A stretch of 64,000 nucleotides of DNA from UBA6168 sp964573725 (GTDB lineage: Bacteria > Bacteroidota > Bacteroidia > Chitinophagales > Saprospiraceae): the NCBI GenBank assembly GCA_964573725.1, contig CAZNLJ010000008.1, positions 88,057 through 152,056 of the forward strand, read 5' to 3'. The first letter of the stretch is position 1. Each line of letters starts with the position of its first letter. The position numbers and the translations under genes were made by a program. The notes beneath the pieces are model-generated. The model was not told the DNA's origin, did no database searches, and saw only the letters and a list, made by a program, of their open reading frames with translations. Below, one piece after another: positions 1 through 9,231 of this stretch.

Positions 1-1
1 G

Positions 2-265
2 CTGGTTTGGCGGTTGGGAACGTTGGCCAATGCCGGAAAGGCCTCGCCGGCCCAGATCTCGATGGCCAAACGGAACAACGTGGACATGGCCCTGATGGTG
101 GCCCGGGAAGCCCGCCAAATATTGGGCGGCATGGGTATCACCAACGAATACCCCCTCATGCGGCATATGATGAACCTGGAATCCGTCGTCACCTACGAAG
201 GTACCCACGACATCCACCTGTTGATCACGGGGATGGATGTCACGGGGATCAACGCCTTCTCCTGA
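2..265 (+). CDS. gcdH: Glutaryl-CoA dehydrogenase-like acyl-CoA dehydrogenase, C-terminal part
   Basis: Only the last 87 or so codons are present; the reading frame is open from the window edge. The visible part is the end of the C-terminal helical domain of a flavin acyl-CoA dehydrogenase. It carries GGMGITNEYPLMRHMMNLE followed by TYEGTHDIH, the segment that holds the catalytic-base glutamate in the glutaryl-CoA dehydrogenase branch, which converts glutaryl-CoA to crotonyl-CoA in lysine and tryptophan breakdown. The ending TGINAF is also typical of that branch. The glutaryl assignment over another acyl-CoA dehydrogenase is an inference from this tail alone. A strong hairpin terminator follows. 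Confidence 0.8.
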   Translation: MVWRLGTLANAGKASPAQISMAKRNNVDMALMVAREARQILGGMGITNEYPLMRHMMNLESVVTYEGTHDIHLLITGMDVTGINAFS

Positions 266-322
266 ACCGGCGCGGTATGGCCGGGATCATGGGCCCCGGC
301 TGTTCCGATCCGCCGCCTGCCA

Positions 323-375
323 TCGGACGACCGGCGGTGACCGAACTCCGCCGGTCGTCCGACCTATGATTTTTT
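323..375 (+). terminator. Intrinsic terminator after the acyl-CoA dehydrogenase gene
   Basis: A perfect 15-bp inverted repeat (323-337 with 348-362, 10-base loop) is followed by CCTATGA and six T (370-375). It lies between two convergent genes. The T-run is on the plus side only, so it should act mainly on the dehydrogenase transcript. Confidence 0.85.
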
Positions 376-385
376 CCGGCGACCT

Positions 386-2455
386 TTACCGTTGCTTCCT
401 TTTTTCCTCGATGGTCGGATCGATTTCGACGGCCCGCCGGATGTGCACCTGTCCCTGGTCCGCTTGTCCGGCATTGATGTAGGCGGATCCCAGGTTGTAG
501 AGGGCGTCGGGGTCGTCGGGTCTTTGGGCGAGCGCCAGGCTGAAATAGGATATGGCCGCCGGTCCGTTTCCGCCGATCCCGTTGGCCACGCCGAGCAGGC
601 GGAGGGTCTCGTAATCTTCCGGATTCATTTCATAGGCTTGTTGCAGGTAGGAAAGGGCTTGCACCAGGTCCCCTTTTTGTTCCCCGTAATAGCGGCCGGC
701 ATCCCGCAAGGTGATGGCCAGGTTGTTGGAAGCCTCGGCATAGCCGGCGTCCAACCGCAGCGCCTGTCGGTACGCCTCGACGGAGGCCTCGTACGATTGA
801 AGGTAGTTGCAGGCGTTCCCCAGGAGCAGGTAGGCATTCTTGTAGCCGGGATGGATCCGGATGGCTTCCCGCAGATGTACGGCGGCCGATTGCAGCATTT
901 CCGTTTTACGGGATGCGTTTTCCGGCTTCAGCGACTGTGTGACCAGTTCCCCGCCGGCGGCGTTGCGCAGTTTGGCACTGTCGGGTACCGTAGCCACATC
1001 GGTCAGGAAAAGGGTGAAATTATCCTGCCAGGCAAAGTTCCGGGTCACGGTGGCCACGGACAGGACCAGCAGGAGGATTCCTCCCCCGGCCATGACGGCC
1101 CGATGGGTCCGGCGGCCCGGCCGCAGCAGAAGGTAGGCCGCCAACAAGGAGAAGCCGACCGACGGCATGTACAGGAACCGCTCGCTCATGTTGGTACCGA
1201 TGGGGAAGACGAGGTTGGAGACGATGGAGAGTGTCGCCAGATAATAAAGGGCACAAAAGCTCAGGATGCTCCGGCGGGAAAGATTCCGGAGGGCATATAC
1301 ACCCACGGCGAGGTAGAGGAGCGCGCTCAGGATGACCTGCCAATCACCGAACCCCATGATGTCCACCGCCCGGGGGTAATAGTCATGGCTCAGCGGATAG
1401 GGAAAAAAAAGCAGCAGGAGGTACTTCCCCAGGGTGAACAGGATGGTGGCATATTTTTCCCCGGCTGAAAAATCGACGTATTGGTTGCCGACCAGTTTGA
1501 GGAAAGGATTGTTCATCAGTTCCCGCGGAGGGGCACCGGCCCCTTCCCAGCCGAGGATGCTGCCCCGGATGACCAGGAACAGTACCGCCGCAGCCAAAAA
1601 GGGGAGGGATTGCCGTCCGATGGCACCGGGTCGGGCGTCGGTGAAACAATGGAAGGCAAGCGGGACAATCGCCAGGAAGGTGATGGCGTTCTCCTTGGAG
1701 AGGAGTGCGGCGAAGAACAGGCCGCCGGCCAACAGGGATTTCCAGGTTTTCTTGTCCTGCCAGCTCCGGATGGAAAGCAGCAGGGCTCCGAGGCCGCCCA
1801 GGAGGCTGACGATCTCATCGCGTCCCTTGATATTGGCCACGACTTCCGTGTGGATGGGGTGGGCCAGGAACAGGAGGCTGGCGGCGAAGGCGATGAGCGT
1901 AGCCCGGCCGGTATCCTTTCGGCAGGCGGCATGTCCGGACAGCAGGTTCCGCAGCAACAGGAACAGGACGACCCCGCTGCCGGCATACAGGAGTACATTG
2001 ACCAGGTGTCCGACCAGTTTGACCAGGTTGCGTTTTCCTCCTTCGTTGGGATCGAACACCACCCGTCCTTCGCTATCTTTGACGGGTTGGCCGGCGGCAT
2101 CCCGGCGGATCGGTGCGAAGAGCTGGACCTCCAGGGCATACATGACCGGTGTCAGGGGGCGGTATCGGCCGCCGGCCACGATGTTTTCCTTGCCTTCCAC
2201 CTTGAAAAAGCCCCGGAAGGTATCGTACCGAAGCAGGTCGGGGATACCGGCGATGCCTTTTGTGGTGAATTCGTTGTCGTACAGAACGATGGCATCGTCC
2301 AGGGTATAGTCAAAGGAAAGGGTGTTGCCATACAGGGCGATGCCGAAGAGGAACAAGAACCAACCGTAATACCCGGATAGGTGGGCCGGGGAACCGGCCG
2401 GTCGGGCCGGTTGTGTCCCGACGGATGTCTGCCGCACAGGTTTTTGCTTTGCCAT
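386..2455 (-). CDS. TMTC-like multi-pass membrane protein with C-terminal TPR repeats
   Basis: Protein of 689 residues. The first three quarters is strongly hydrophobic with about ten membrane segments; the last ~170 residues are TPR repeats (for example HPGYKNAYLLLGNACNYLQ and PDDPDALYNLGSAYINAGQ). This resembles the DUF1736/TMTC family, whose animal members are O-mannosyltransferases with GT-C-like membrane domains and TPR tails; early loop motifs FDYTLDD and HPIHTEVVANIKGRDE fit that. The bacterial substrate is unknown and a glycosyltransferase role is inference. I chose ATG at 2455 (MAKQKPVRQ) instead of an ATG 36 bases upstream because it begins directly before a basic stretch and the first membrane segment. 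Confidence 0.75.
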   Translation of the reverse strand: MAKQKPVRQTSVGTQPARPAGSPAHLSGYYGWFLFLFGIALYGNTLSFDYTLDDAIVLYDNEFTTKGIAGIPDLLRYDTFRGFFKVEGKENIVAGGRYRPLTPVMYALEVQLFAPIRRDAAGQPVKDSEGRVVFDPNEGGKRNLVKLVGHLVNVLLYAGSGVVLFLLLRNLLSGHAACRKDTGRATLIAFAASLLFLAHPIHTEVVANIKGRDEIVSLLGGLGALLLSIRSWQDKKTWKSLLAGGLFFAALLSKENAITFLAIVPLAFHCFTDARPGAIGRQSLPFLAAAVLFLVIRGSILGWEGAGAPPRELMNNPFLKLVGNQYVDFSAGEKYATILFTLGKYLLLLFFPYPLSHDYYPRAVDIMGFGDWQVILSALLYLAVGVYALRNLSRRSILSFCALYYLATLSIVSNLVFPIGTNMSERFLYMPSVGFSLLAAYLLLRPGRRTHRAVMAGGGILLLVLSVATVTRNFAWQDNFTLFLTDVATVPDSAKLRNAAGGELVTQSLKPENASRKTEMLQSAAVHLREAIRIHPGYKNAYLLLGNACNYLQSYEASVEAYRQALRLDAGYAEASNNLAITLRDAGRYYGEQKGDLVQALSYLQQAYEMNPEDYETLRLLGVANGIGGNGPAAISYFSLALAQRPDDPDALYNLGSAYINAGQADQGQVHIRRAVEIDPTIEEKRKQR

Positions 2456-2568
2456 TCCGGAAAATTGGATATTTACAGTCCCAAAGTTCAAAAAAAATCC
2501 CGTATCGGCGCAGGGAGGGAAGGAATTACGGCTGCCTCGGCGAATGCTGGTGATACAATCGGAAAGTC

Positions 2569-3096
2569 ATGGAAGAAAAAAAAATACGGTCCGTCCGGAC
2601 AAGGAGGGGGTTCCGGCTGCCACCCGCCCTGGCGGGCTTGGCGGCGGCCTGCCTGTTGTGGCATGGATTGTCCTCCTGCGCCGGCGGTTCGGTGTATGAG
2701 TCGTCGGTATCCATTCCGGACGGGATATGGGCATACGGCGACACCCTATCCTTCGTCTTCGGGATGGAGGATACCACGGGCACATATGCCATGTATCTTC
2801 GGGTCCGGCATACGGCGGCATATCCCTACCGGAACCTGTACACGGAATTCCTGACGGCTTACCCGGGCGGGCGGACCGTGAACCAGGTCGTCAGCCTGGA
2901 GTTGGCCGATGCGACCGGAAGGTCCAACGGCAACTGCCGGGGAGCGGCTTGCGAGGTGGAGATACCATTGCAGGCGAAGGCGGTTTTCCGGGAGCAGGGT
3001 ACCTACCGGTTGTCGCTGGTCCAATATATGCGGCAGGATTCGCTGCCGGGGCTTTCCCAGGTCGAATTGGTCATCCTTCCGGCGGAAACGGAATGA
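2569..3096 (+). CDS. gldH: Gliding motility lipoprotein GldH
   Basis: Protein of 175 residues with a basic N-terminus, a hydrophobic segment and a lipobox ending in Cys37 (GLSSC), so it should be a lipoprotein. The body matches GldH as I know it: the YRNLYTEF segment, SLELADATGR with a following CRGAACEVEIPLQ, and the closing YMRQDSLPGLSQVEL. GldH is one of the lipoproteins needed for gliding and chitin use in Flavobacterium; its biochemical role is unclear. The stop codon overlaps the start of the VWA gene in an ATGA, so the two are translationally coupled. Confidence 0.85.
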   Translation: MEEKKIRSVRTRRGFRLPPALAGLAAACLLWHGLSSCAGGSVYESSVSIPDGIWAYGDTLSFVFGMEDTTGTYAMYLRVRHTAAYPYRNLYTEFLTAYPGGRTVNQVVSLELADATGRSNGNCRGAACEVEIPLQAKAVFREQGTYRLSLVQYMRQDSLPGLSQVELVILPAETE

Positions 3097-4256
3097 AACA
3101 GCCACCTCCTCCCTCATCGACGCCGATGGATGCCTCCGACCTGGAACGGTGGCGCATGATCCTCGGACCGGGGTCCGACCCGGATGCGCAGACGCCGCTC
3201 CCGGAGGAGCAGGCGCGGGTGGACGAGGTATTGTCCGCCTTGTACGACCGGGACCGGAAGGGCGGATTGGGCGACAGCTACCCGTTTGTGAACCGTTGGT
3301 TGGGCGATATCCGGCGGTATTTTCCAAAATCAGTGGTGCAGGTGTTGCAACGGGATGCCATGGAGAAGCTCAATCTCCGGAAATTGCTGATGGAGCCGGA
3401 ATTGGCGGAACTGCTGGAGCCGAACGTGGAAATGGTGGCGACCCTGGTGGCACTCAGCAAGGTGCTGCCCGGCCAAAGCCGGGAAACTGCCCGGGAATTG
3501 GTCCGTAAGTTTGTCCGGGAACTGGAGCAACGCCTTCGCATCCCCTTGATACAGGCGGTCCGGGGTGCCTTGAGCCGGGTGGAGCGCCACCACCGGCCGC
3601 AAGGGATGGACGTGGATTGGCACCGCACCATCCGTTGGAACCTCCGGCATTACGATCCGGAACGAAAAAAGGTCATTCCGGAACGGTTCTTCGGATTCGG
3701 TCGCCGGGGAAAATCGCTCCGGCATCTGGTCATCCTCGCGGACCAAAGCGGCTCGATGGCTTCTTCCATGGTATATTCCGGGTTGATTGGCTCGATCATG
3801 GCTTCCTTGTCCAGCATCCGGACCCATTTCGTGGCGTTCGATACGGAGGTGACGGATCTGTCGGCGTACCTGCAGGATCCGGTGGACCTGCTGTTCGGCG
3901 TACAATTGGGAGGGGGTACGGATATCAACAAAGCCCTGGGGTACGGCCAATCCCTGATCCAGCGCCCACAGGATACCATTCTCATCCTGTTGTCGGACCT
4001 GTACGAAGGGGGAAGCGTCCAGGGGCTGCTCGGAAAGGCTGCCGCCATCAAGGCCGCCGGCGTGAATTTCATCGTGTTGCTGGCTTTGAACGACGACGGG
4101 ATGCCCGATTACGACAAGGATACGGGCATGAAATTGGCGGCGCTGGACATCCCTTGCCTGGCCGCCACCCCGGATAGTTTTCCGGATATCATCGCCGCCG
4201 CCATCCAGCGCTTGCCCCTGGCGTCTATCCTGCCCAAGCCTCATACCGGCGGATGA
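3093..4256 (+). CDS. VWA-domain protein (CoxE-like, MIDAS intact)
   Basis: Protein of 387 residues. The first ~200 residues are helical and charged; the rest is a von Willebrand factor A domain with the metal-ion site DQSGS at residues 217-221, a TDINKAL segment and LLSDLYEGG. This layout is that of cytoplasmic VWA proteins that work with MoxR/AAA+ ATPases as chaperone-like pairs; no such ATPase lies next to it, so the partner is unknown. The reading frame is open far upstream inside gldH, but ATG 3093, overlapping the gldH stop, is the natural start. Confidence 0.8.
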   Translation: MKQPPPPSSTPMDASDLERWRMILGPGSDPDAQTPLPEEQARVDEVLSALYDRDRKGGLGDSYPFVNRWLGDIRRYFPKSVVQVLQRDAMEKLNLRKLLMEPELAELLEPNVEMVATLVALSKVLPGQSRETARELVRKFVRELEQRLRIPLIQAVRGALSRVERHHRPQGMDVDWHRTIRWNLRHYDPERKKVIPERFFGFGRRGKSLRHLVILADQSGSMASSMVYSGLIGSIMASLSSIRTHFVAFDTEVTDLSAYLQDPVDLLFGVQLGGGTDINKALGYGQSLIQRPQDTILILLSDLYEGGSVQGLLGKAAAIKAAGVNFIVLLALNDDGMPDYDKDTGMKLAALDIPCLAATPDSFPDIIAAAIQRLPLASILPKPHTGG

Positions 4257-4272
4257 ACCTTCGGGAAAGGCA

Positions 4273-5178
4273 TCACTCCAGTCCGAGCGTATCCCGTAAA
4301 TATTCGAAAGCGGGGCCGTTTTCCTGCCAGTAGGCGCTTTGCATGCTCTTCCTGAGCGTTCCCCGGGAGGCGGGCCGTCCGTCCTGGGTTTCCATCCATG
4401 TCAGGATGCGGTGTGGGAAATTAGATTCGAAGGTGATGGATAGCTGCTGGTCCCGGTCCAGGTAGGTCAGGACGAGTTGCCGCTTATCTTCGGTGGTTTC
4501 GAACCGGATTGTGGCCGGCCGGGCCGTTGCCGGTTGGTGCAGGAGCCGTTGGTGGAATCCGGCGGGAATGACCCGGACCTTTCCGACAGGAATACTTTCC
4601 GGTTGGATACGGATTCGGGTCCACAGTTCGTCTTCCAACAGGTCCGCCGGCACCTTGTCCGTCCGGTCGCCGACCGACTCGAAATAGGAGCGGGTATGGA
4701 CCCGGTAGTGTCCGCCCCGGAGGTTGGTCTGGGTAAAGGCCTGTCCGCACCAATCCTGCACCGAAGTGGTGGTCTTGAGGGTGTGGGGGAAACGCGACAG
4801 GTCGACCGGAGTGAAGACGGAGGACATGAGGGCGTAATCATAGATTCCGGTGACGAACCGGCGGAGGTGGTTGAGCTTGAGTACCGTCACCTTGTCGCGC
4901 GGCTGTCGGTCGGGCTGGTCGAGCTTGACCTGCTTCGAGCGGGACAGGTCCTCCGTGACGAAGATGAGGACTGCGTCGCCCTTGCGGACGGCACCGTACC
5001 TGGATTGCTCCAGGTCGTAGGTGTTGATTTCCGCCATGCCCTGGTACCAATACCCGGCGAAGGGTTGACGATCGGAGGGCATGTCGGGGGAGGACCCGCC
5101 GGATTGGCAAGCGGCGGAGGACAAGCAGCAGAGTGCGGCCAGGAAGCACAGGGGTATGGAAAGGCGTGTGGTATGCAT
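4273..5178 (-). CDS. Conserved Bacteroidota lipoprotein of unknown function
   Basis: Protein of 301 residues with a signal peptide and lipobox ending at Cys24 (SAAC). Recognisable stretches are NTYDLEQSRYG, AVLIFVTED, VLKLNHLRRF, TGIYDYALMSS, VQDWCGQAFTQ and LLEDELWTRIRI. I recall this as a widespread Bacteroidota family that is often labelled 'septum formation inhibitor Maf' in databases; nothing in it resembles the Maf nucleotide pyrophosphatase, so that label should not be carried over. No catalytic motif is evident. It converges on the VWA gene with a 16-base gap. Confidence 0.7.
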   Translation of the reverse strand: MHTTRLSIPLCFLAALCCLSSAACQSGGSSPDMPSDRQPFAGYWYQGMAEINTYDLEQSRYGAVRKGDAVLIFVTEDLSRSKQVKLDQPDRQPRDKVTVLKLNHLRRFVTGIYDYALMSSVFTPVDLSRFPHTLKTTTSVQDWCGQAFTQTNLRGGHYRVHTRSYFESVGDRTDKVPADLLEDELWTRIRIQPESIPVGKVRVIPAGFHQRLLHQPATARPATIRFETTEDKRQLVLTYLDRDQQLSITFESNFPHRILTWMETQDGRPASRGTLRKSMQSAYWQENGPAFEYLRDTLGLE

Positions 5179-5226
5179 AGGCGGAATCAGGAATGACGGA
5201 CGCGTATGTAGCTTGTGGGCGGTTTT

Positions 5227-5988
5227 CTACCCGCGCGCTTGCATCATCCGGGCGTAGGTGCGGTAGCCGGGCTGTTTGGGGGAGGCGATCAGGAAAGCCG
5301 AGCCGGATGTGAGGCAATCGAGCTGCCAATGCTCCTCGTCCTCCACCCGGATGAAGTCATCTTGGCCGGCCGTTGCGTCCCGGACGAGGAAATCGCCGGC
5401 CAAGACATAACAGGAATAGGTCCGGTCCGGGTCGGGAAGGGGCAGGTAGCGGCCCGGGCGGTCGAAATCCAGGCGGATGATCTCGAGGCCGGGGGTGTCG
5501 AGGGTGACGGGAGAATCGGGGCCGACGAAGGTGGTGACGGTCATGCCGTCCTGATGACGGCGGGGCAGCCGGTCGGCGGGGTAGTCGTCGTAGGAGGCCG
5601 GTTGGCGGAGCGTCCTGGAGAGGTCCGGGTCGACCCAGATCTGGAAAATGGCGCCGCCTCCAGCGATGAATTCCGCATGACTGATGCCGTTTCCGGCCCG
5701 GATGACCTGCATGTCGCCGGCGGCGAGCGGACGCCACGCCTGTTGTTGGGTGTCGTAGTGCCGGATGTTGCCCTTGAGGACGAAGGACATGATTTCGAAG
5801 CCTTCGTGCGGGTGCAGCCCGATGGTGCTGTCCACCTTCGCTTCCGCGTAAGCCCAGTAGAAAAGGTTGGAATAGGGGCGTAGGCCGCCGCCCTCCCGGG
5901 GAAATCCGATCGGTTTGTTCTCGATGATTTCACCGCCGTTGAAGGCGCCTTTCGCTTGTCTTTCCTTGGGAATGATTTGTATGGCCAT
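5227..5988 (-). CDS. Pirin family protein
   Basis: Protein of 253 residues with the double-cupin pirin fold. The iron ligands of human pirin (His56, His58, His101, Glu103) have counterparts at His59, His61, His104 and Glu106, all shifted by three. The segment around them (GLHPHEGFEIMSFVLKG and GNGISHAEF) is typical. Bacterial pirins have been given roles from quercetin dioxygenase to regulator of pyruvate metabolism; the natural role here cannot be told. I chose ATG 5988 (MAIQIIPKERQ) because residues before it in the open frame do not look like protein. Confidence 0.85.
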   Translation of the reverse strand: MAIQIIPKERQAKGAFNGGEIIENKPIGFPREGGGLRPYSNLFYWAYAEAKVDSTIGLHPHEGFEIMSFVLKGNIRHYDTQQQAWRPLAAGDMQVIRAGNGISHAEFIAGGGAIFQIWVDPDLSRTLRQPASYDDYPADRLPRRHQDGMTVTTFVGPDSPVTLDTPGLEIIRLDFDRPGRYLPLPDPDRTYSCYVLAGDFLVRDATAGQDDFIRVEDEEHWQLDCLTSGSAFLIASPKQPGYRTYARMMQARG

Positions 5989-6153
5989 GTGTCGGTCGTT
6001 AGGTCGTGAGCTGTCTGGTCCCGTCCGGCTGTCGCGGATTTCCTGATAACAAACAGCAGGCGGGAAGGTTGCCGGGAGTGACAAAAAGCGCAGCCGTCGC
6101 CACCGGTCCGCCACCGGTCGCAGGATCCCTGCAACCGGGTGGCCGGACTTCCG

Positions 6154-6183
6154 TTTGATAGCCGGGTAACTTTGTTACCTTTG
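6154..6183 (+). promoter_or_regulatory. Promoter of thiL with overlapping inverted repeat
   Basis: TTTG at 6154-6157 lies 18 bases before TACCTTTG (6176-6183), matching the Bacteroidota TTTG / TAnnTTTG promoter. A second box, TAACTTTG, starts at 6167. GGTAAC-TTT-GTTACC (6165-6179) forms a perfect 6-bp inverted repeat across both boxes and may be an operator. Confidence 0.55.
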
Positions 6184-6306
6184 TACAGGACCGGTCCGCA
6201 GCGGATGCGGCGGTTTGCGCGAGCGCGGCGCATCCTCCTCCGGCGACCAGGCCGGCCGACGGAATTCCGATTCCTTCAGCGGGGCGGAACCGAAAAAACG
6301 CAAGAC

Positions 6307-7341
6307 GTGGAAAAAGAAACCAAGCGAACGGAAATCAGTGAGTTGGGAGAATTCGGCCTGATTGAGCACCTGACCAGGAACCTGGTTGCCCGTCAATCCT
6401 CCACGGTCAAAGGAATCGGTGACGATGCCGCCGTCATCGACAACGACGGATACCTGACCGTTGTCTCCACCGATATGCTGGTCGAAGGGATCCACTTCGA
6501 CCTGATGTATTTTCCATTGAAACACCTGGGATATAAGGCCGTCGTGGTCAATTTGTCCGATATCTACGCCATGAACGCCCAACCCCGGCAGATTACGGTA
6601 AGCATCGCCGTTTCGAACCGGTTCAGCGTGGAGGCCCTGGAAGCGCTGTACGAGGGTATCCACCTCGCCTGCGAGCAGTACGGGGTGGATCTGGTCGGCG
6701 GAGACACCACTTCCTCCGGGAAAGGGATGGTCATCAGCATCACCGCCGTCGGTCAGGGGGAGAAAGGAAAACTGACCTATCGGAGCGGCGCGAAGCCCGG
6801 AGACCTGCTCTGTGTAACCGGCGACCTCGGTGCCTCTTATCTCGGCCTGCAGATCCTGGAGCGGGAAAAGCAACTGTACCTGTCACAACCCGACATCCGT
6901 CCGGATCTCGAGGACCAGCAATACATCATCGGGAGGTTCCTCAAGCCGGAGGCCCGCAAAGACATGGTCGAGCTGTTCGCCCGGGCAGGATTGGTACCTA
7001 CCGCGATGTTGGATGTGTCGGACGGGATCTCCTCCGACCTCATGCACCTGTGCAAACAGTCCGGGGTGGGCGCAATCATCGAGGAAACGGGTATCCCCAT
7101 CCATCACGACACCAAGATGCTGGCCTTGAAATTCAACCTCGACCCCCTGGTTTGCGCCCTCAACGGCGGGGAAGATTACGAACTGCTGTTCACCATCGAC
7201 CCGAAGGATATCGAACGATTGAAAATACTGCCCGACATTTATATCATGGGGGAAATTACGCCGGCGGAAGAAGGCGTGAAAATCCATACCGCCGGCGGGA
7301 AGCGGCACGACCTGCTCGCACAAGGTTGGCGGCATTTCTGA
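6307..7341 (+). CDS. thiL: Thiamine-monophosphate kinase ThiL
   Basis: Protein of 344 residues from a GTG start. ThiL phosphorylates thiamine monophosphate to the active cofactor thiamine diphosphate. The N-terminus TEISELGEFGLIEHLT and the GIGDDAAVI loop, which binds ATP and magnesium, are classic, as are STDMLVEGIHFDL, the DLVGGDTTSS loop, MLDVSDGISSDL and NGGEDYELLF. The frame extends 168 bases upstream, but family members begin shortly before the ELGEFG motif, so GTG 6307 is preferred. The ~120-base leader shows no THI-box; no other thiamine gene is adjacent. Confidence 0.9.
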   Translation: MEKETKRTEISELGEFGLIEHLTRNLVARQSSTVKGIGDDAAVIDNDGYLTVVSTDMLVEGIHFDLMYFPLKHLGYKAVVVNLSDIYAMNAQPRQITVSIAVSNRFSVEALEALYEGIHLACEQYGVDLVGGDTTSSGKGMVISITAVGQGEKGKLTYRSGAKPGDLLCVTGDLGASYLGLQILEREKQLYLSQPDIRPDLEDQQYIIGRFLKPEARKDMVELFARAGLVPTAMLDVSDGISSDLMHLCKQSGVGAIIEETGIPIHHDTKMLALKFNLDPLVCALNGGEDYELLFTIDPKDIERLKILPDIYIMGEITPAEEGVKIHTAGGKRHDLLAQGWRHF

Positions 7342-7446
7342 GCCTGCGGCCGCAATCGGTCGCACAGGGCCCCCATGACAGCCTGGGTATCGGCCGGAGG
7401 CAGGGCGTGGCCCCGCTTCGCCGTCGGCAAAAACTACTGTAGCACC

Positions 7447-9201
7447 ATGCATTGGACAGACTGGACGGTCATGTTCGCCGTACTGGCGGGCATCATAGGA
7501 TACGGGATTTGGAAGACACGGAACGTCGCCACGGCCAAGAGCTTCCTGACGGGCGACCGGGAGATGGGTTGGTGGCCGATCGGCCTTTCGGTGATGGCCA
7601 CGCAGGCCAGTGCCATCACCTTCCTCAGCACACCGGGCCAGGCATATGAAGACGGCATGCGGTTCGTCCAGTTCTACTTCGGTATGCCCATCGCCATGAT
7701 CCTGCTGGTCGTCTTCGTCTTGCCGATCTACTACCGGCTCAACGTATATACCGCTTACGAGTACCTGGAGCAGCGGTTCGACCTGAAGACCCGTACCCTG
7801 GCGGCGATCCTTTTCCTGTTTTCCCGGGGGATGGCCGCCAGTTTCACGATTTCCGCCCCCAGTATCGTCCTGGCCAGCATCATGGGCTGGAACCTCCAAC
7901 TGACCATCATCCTGACGGGGGTGGTCGTGACGGTCTACACCGTGAGCGGGGGCACCAAGGCGGTCAATGTCACCCAAAAGCAACAGATGACCATCATCCT
8001 GCTGGGTATCATCGCGACCGCCTTCATCATCGCCTTCCGCTTGCCGGAGGATATTTCCTTCCGGGACGGGGTCGGGGTCGCCGGAGCCTTGGGGAAGCTC
8101 GATACCCTGGATTTCGAATTCGACCTGTCCAATCGGTACAACATATGGTCGGGCTTGCTGGCCTCGGTGTTCCTGTTCCTGTCCTATTTCGGCACCGACC
8201 AGTCGCAGGTGCAGCGATACCTGTCCGGCCGGTCGCTGCGGGAAAGTCGCATCGGATTGCTTTTCAATGGTTTCATAAAGATCCCGATGCAGTTTTTCAT
8301 TCTTTTCGTCGGGATCCTGGTGTACCTGTTCTTCCAGTTCGAGCAACCGCCCCTGCATTACAACAAGGCGAATGTGCAAGCCTTGGCGCAGGCATCGGAG
8401 AAACAGCCCTATCTGCAGGAACTACAGCGGTCGTACGATGTCTTGTTTGCCGAAAAGTCGGAAAAAGTAAGGGATCTGGCCGGGGTGTTGCGCGGGGACG
8501 ACCCGGTGGCGAAGGAAGCGGCGAAGGCGGCGGTCATGGACCTGAACCGTTCGGAATCCGTACTCCGCGCCCGGTTCGACAGCCTGCTGGTGGCGCATGC
8601 CGAGGAAACCGGACAGGATTTGGAACCGAACGACAAGGATTATGTCTTCATCACCTTTGTGGTGAACTACCTGCCGAAAGGGATGGTCGGGTTGTTGTTG
8701 GCGGTGATCTTTTGCGCCGCGATGTCGTCCATCGCCTCCGAACTGAACGCCTTGGCCACCACGACCGCGGTCGATTTGTACCATCGCTCGTTCGCATCCC
8801 GGAAGGAAACGGACCACCACTATCTCAGCGTCTCCAAATGGCTGACGGCAGGCTGGGGGATATTGGTCATCCTGTTCGCATCCGTGACCCTGTTGTTCGA
8901 AAACCTGATCCAGGCGGTGAACATTGTCGGGTCCTTGTTGTACGGCACCATCCTGGGTATTTTCATGGTGGCGTTCGCTTTCCGGAAAATCGGGGGGACT
9001 GCCGTTTTCATCAGTGCCCTGCTGACGGAGCTGTTGATCCTGGGGATCTACGGTTGGGACCGGCTGGACGGGCAGGAGGACCTCGGTTTCCTGTGGCTCA
9101 ACCCCATCGGCTGCCTGTCCGTCGTCCTCTTGGGAACTTTCTTCCAGGCGGTCCTGGGCCGGTCGGCGCAGCAGGCGGGGGAAGGGGCCGGCAATCCGTA
9201 G
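7447..9201 (+). CDS. Sodium:solute symporter (SSS family) with a hydrophilic insertion
   Basis: Protein of 584 residues with about 13 membrane segments, a member of the SSS family that takes up small solutes with sodium. Family marks are FLTGDREMGWWPIGLS, ATQASAITFLSTPG, SGGTKAV and the FCAAMSSIASELNALATT segment. Residues ~299-398 form a charged, alanine-rich, coiled-coil-like insertion between two membrane helices; this is longer than in the classic transporters PutP or vSGLT. Substrate is not evident; some Bacteroidota relatives sit with sialic acid or sugar genes, but none are near. ATG 7447 was chosen because the first membrane helix begins right after it. Confidence 0.85.
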   Translation: MHWTDWTVMFAVLAGIIGYGIWKTRNVATAKSFLTGDREMGWWPIGLSVMATQASAITFLSTPGQAYEDGMRFVQFYFGMPIAMILLVVFVLPIYYRLNVYTAYEYLEQRFDLKTRTLAAILFLFSRGMAASFTISAPSIVLASIMGWNLQLTIILTGVVVTVYTVSGGTKAVNVTQKQQMTIILLGIIATAFIIAFRLPEDISFRDGVGVAGALGKLDTLDFEFDLSNRYNIWSGLLASVFLFLSYFGTDQSQVQRYLSGRSLRESRIGLLFNGFIKIPMQFFILFVGILVYLFFQFEQPPLHYNKANVQALAQASEKQPYLQELQRSYDVLFAEKSEKVRDLAGVLRGDDPVAKEAAKAAVMDLNRSESVLRARFDSLLVAHAEETGQDLEPNDKDYVFITFVVNYLPKGMVGLLLAVIFCAAMSSIASELNALATTTAVDLYHRSFASRKETDHHYLSVSKWLTAGWGILVILFASVTLLFENLIQAVNIVGSLLYGTILGIFMVAFAFRKIGGTAVFISALLTELLILGIYGWDRLDGQEDLGFLWLNPIGCLSVVLLGTFFQAVLGRSAQQAGEGAGNP

Positions 9202-9231
9202 GTCGATGTTTCCGGCCCGCCACGGCGGAAT

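Noticed and set aside
1434..2380. Two long plus-strand open frames of ~290-300 codons
   Set aside because: They are antisense to the TMTC-like gene, contain no recognisable motif, and are explained by high GC and codon bias of the real gene.
4273..5178. Maf septum-formation inhibitor label
   Set aside because: The protein is a lipoprotein with none of the Maf nucleotide-binding motifs; the label is a likely database error for this family.
6184..6306. Possible TPP riboswitch in the thiL leader
   Set aside because: The leader lacks the CUGAGA and ACCUGA core sequences of the THI-box.
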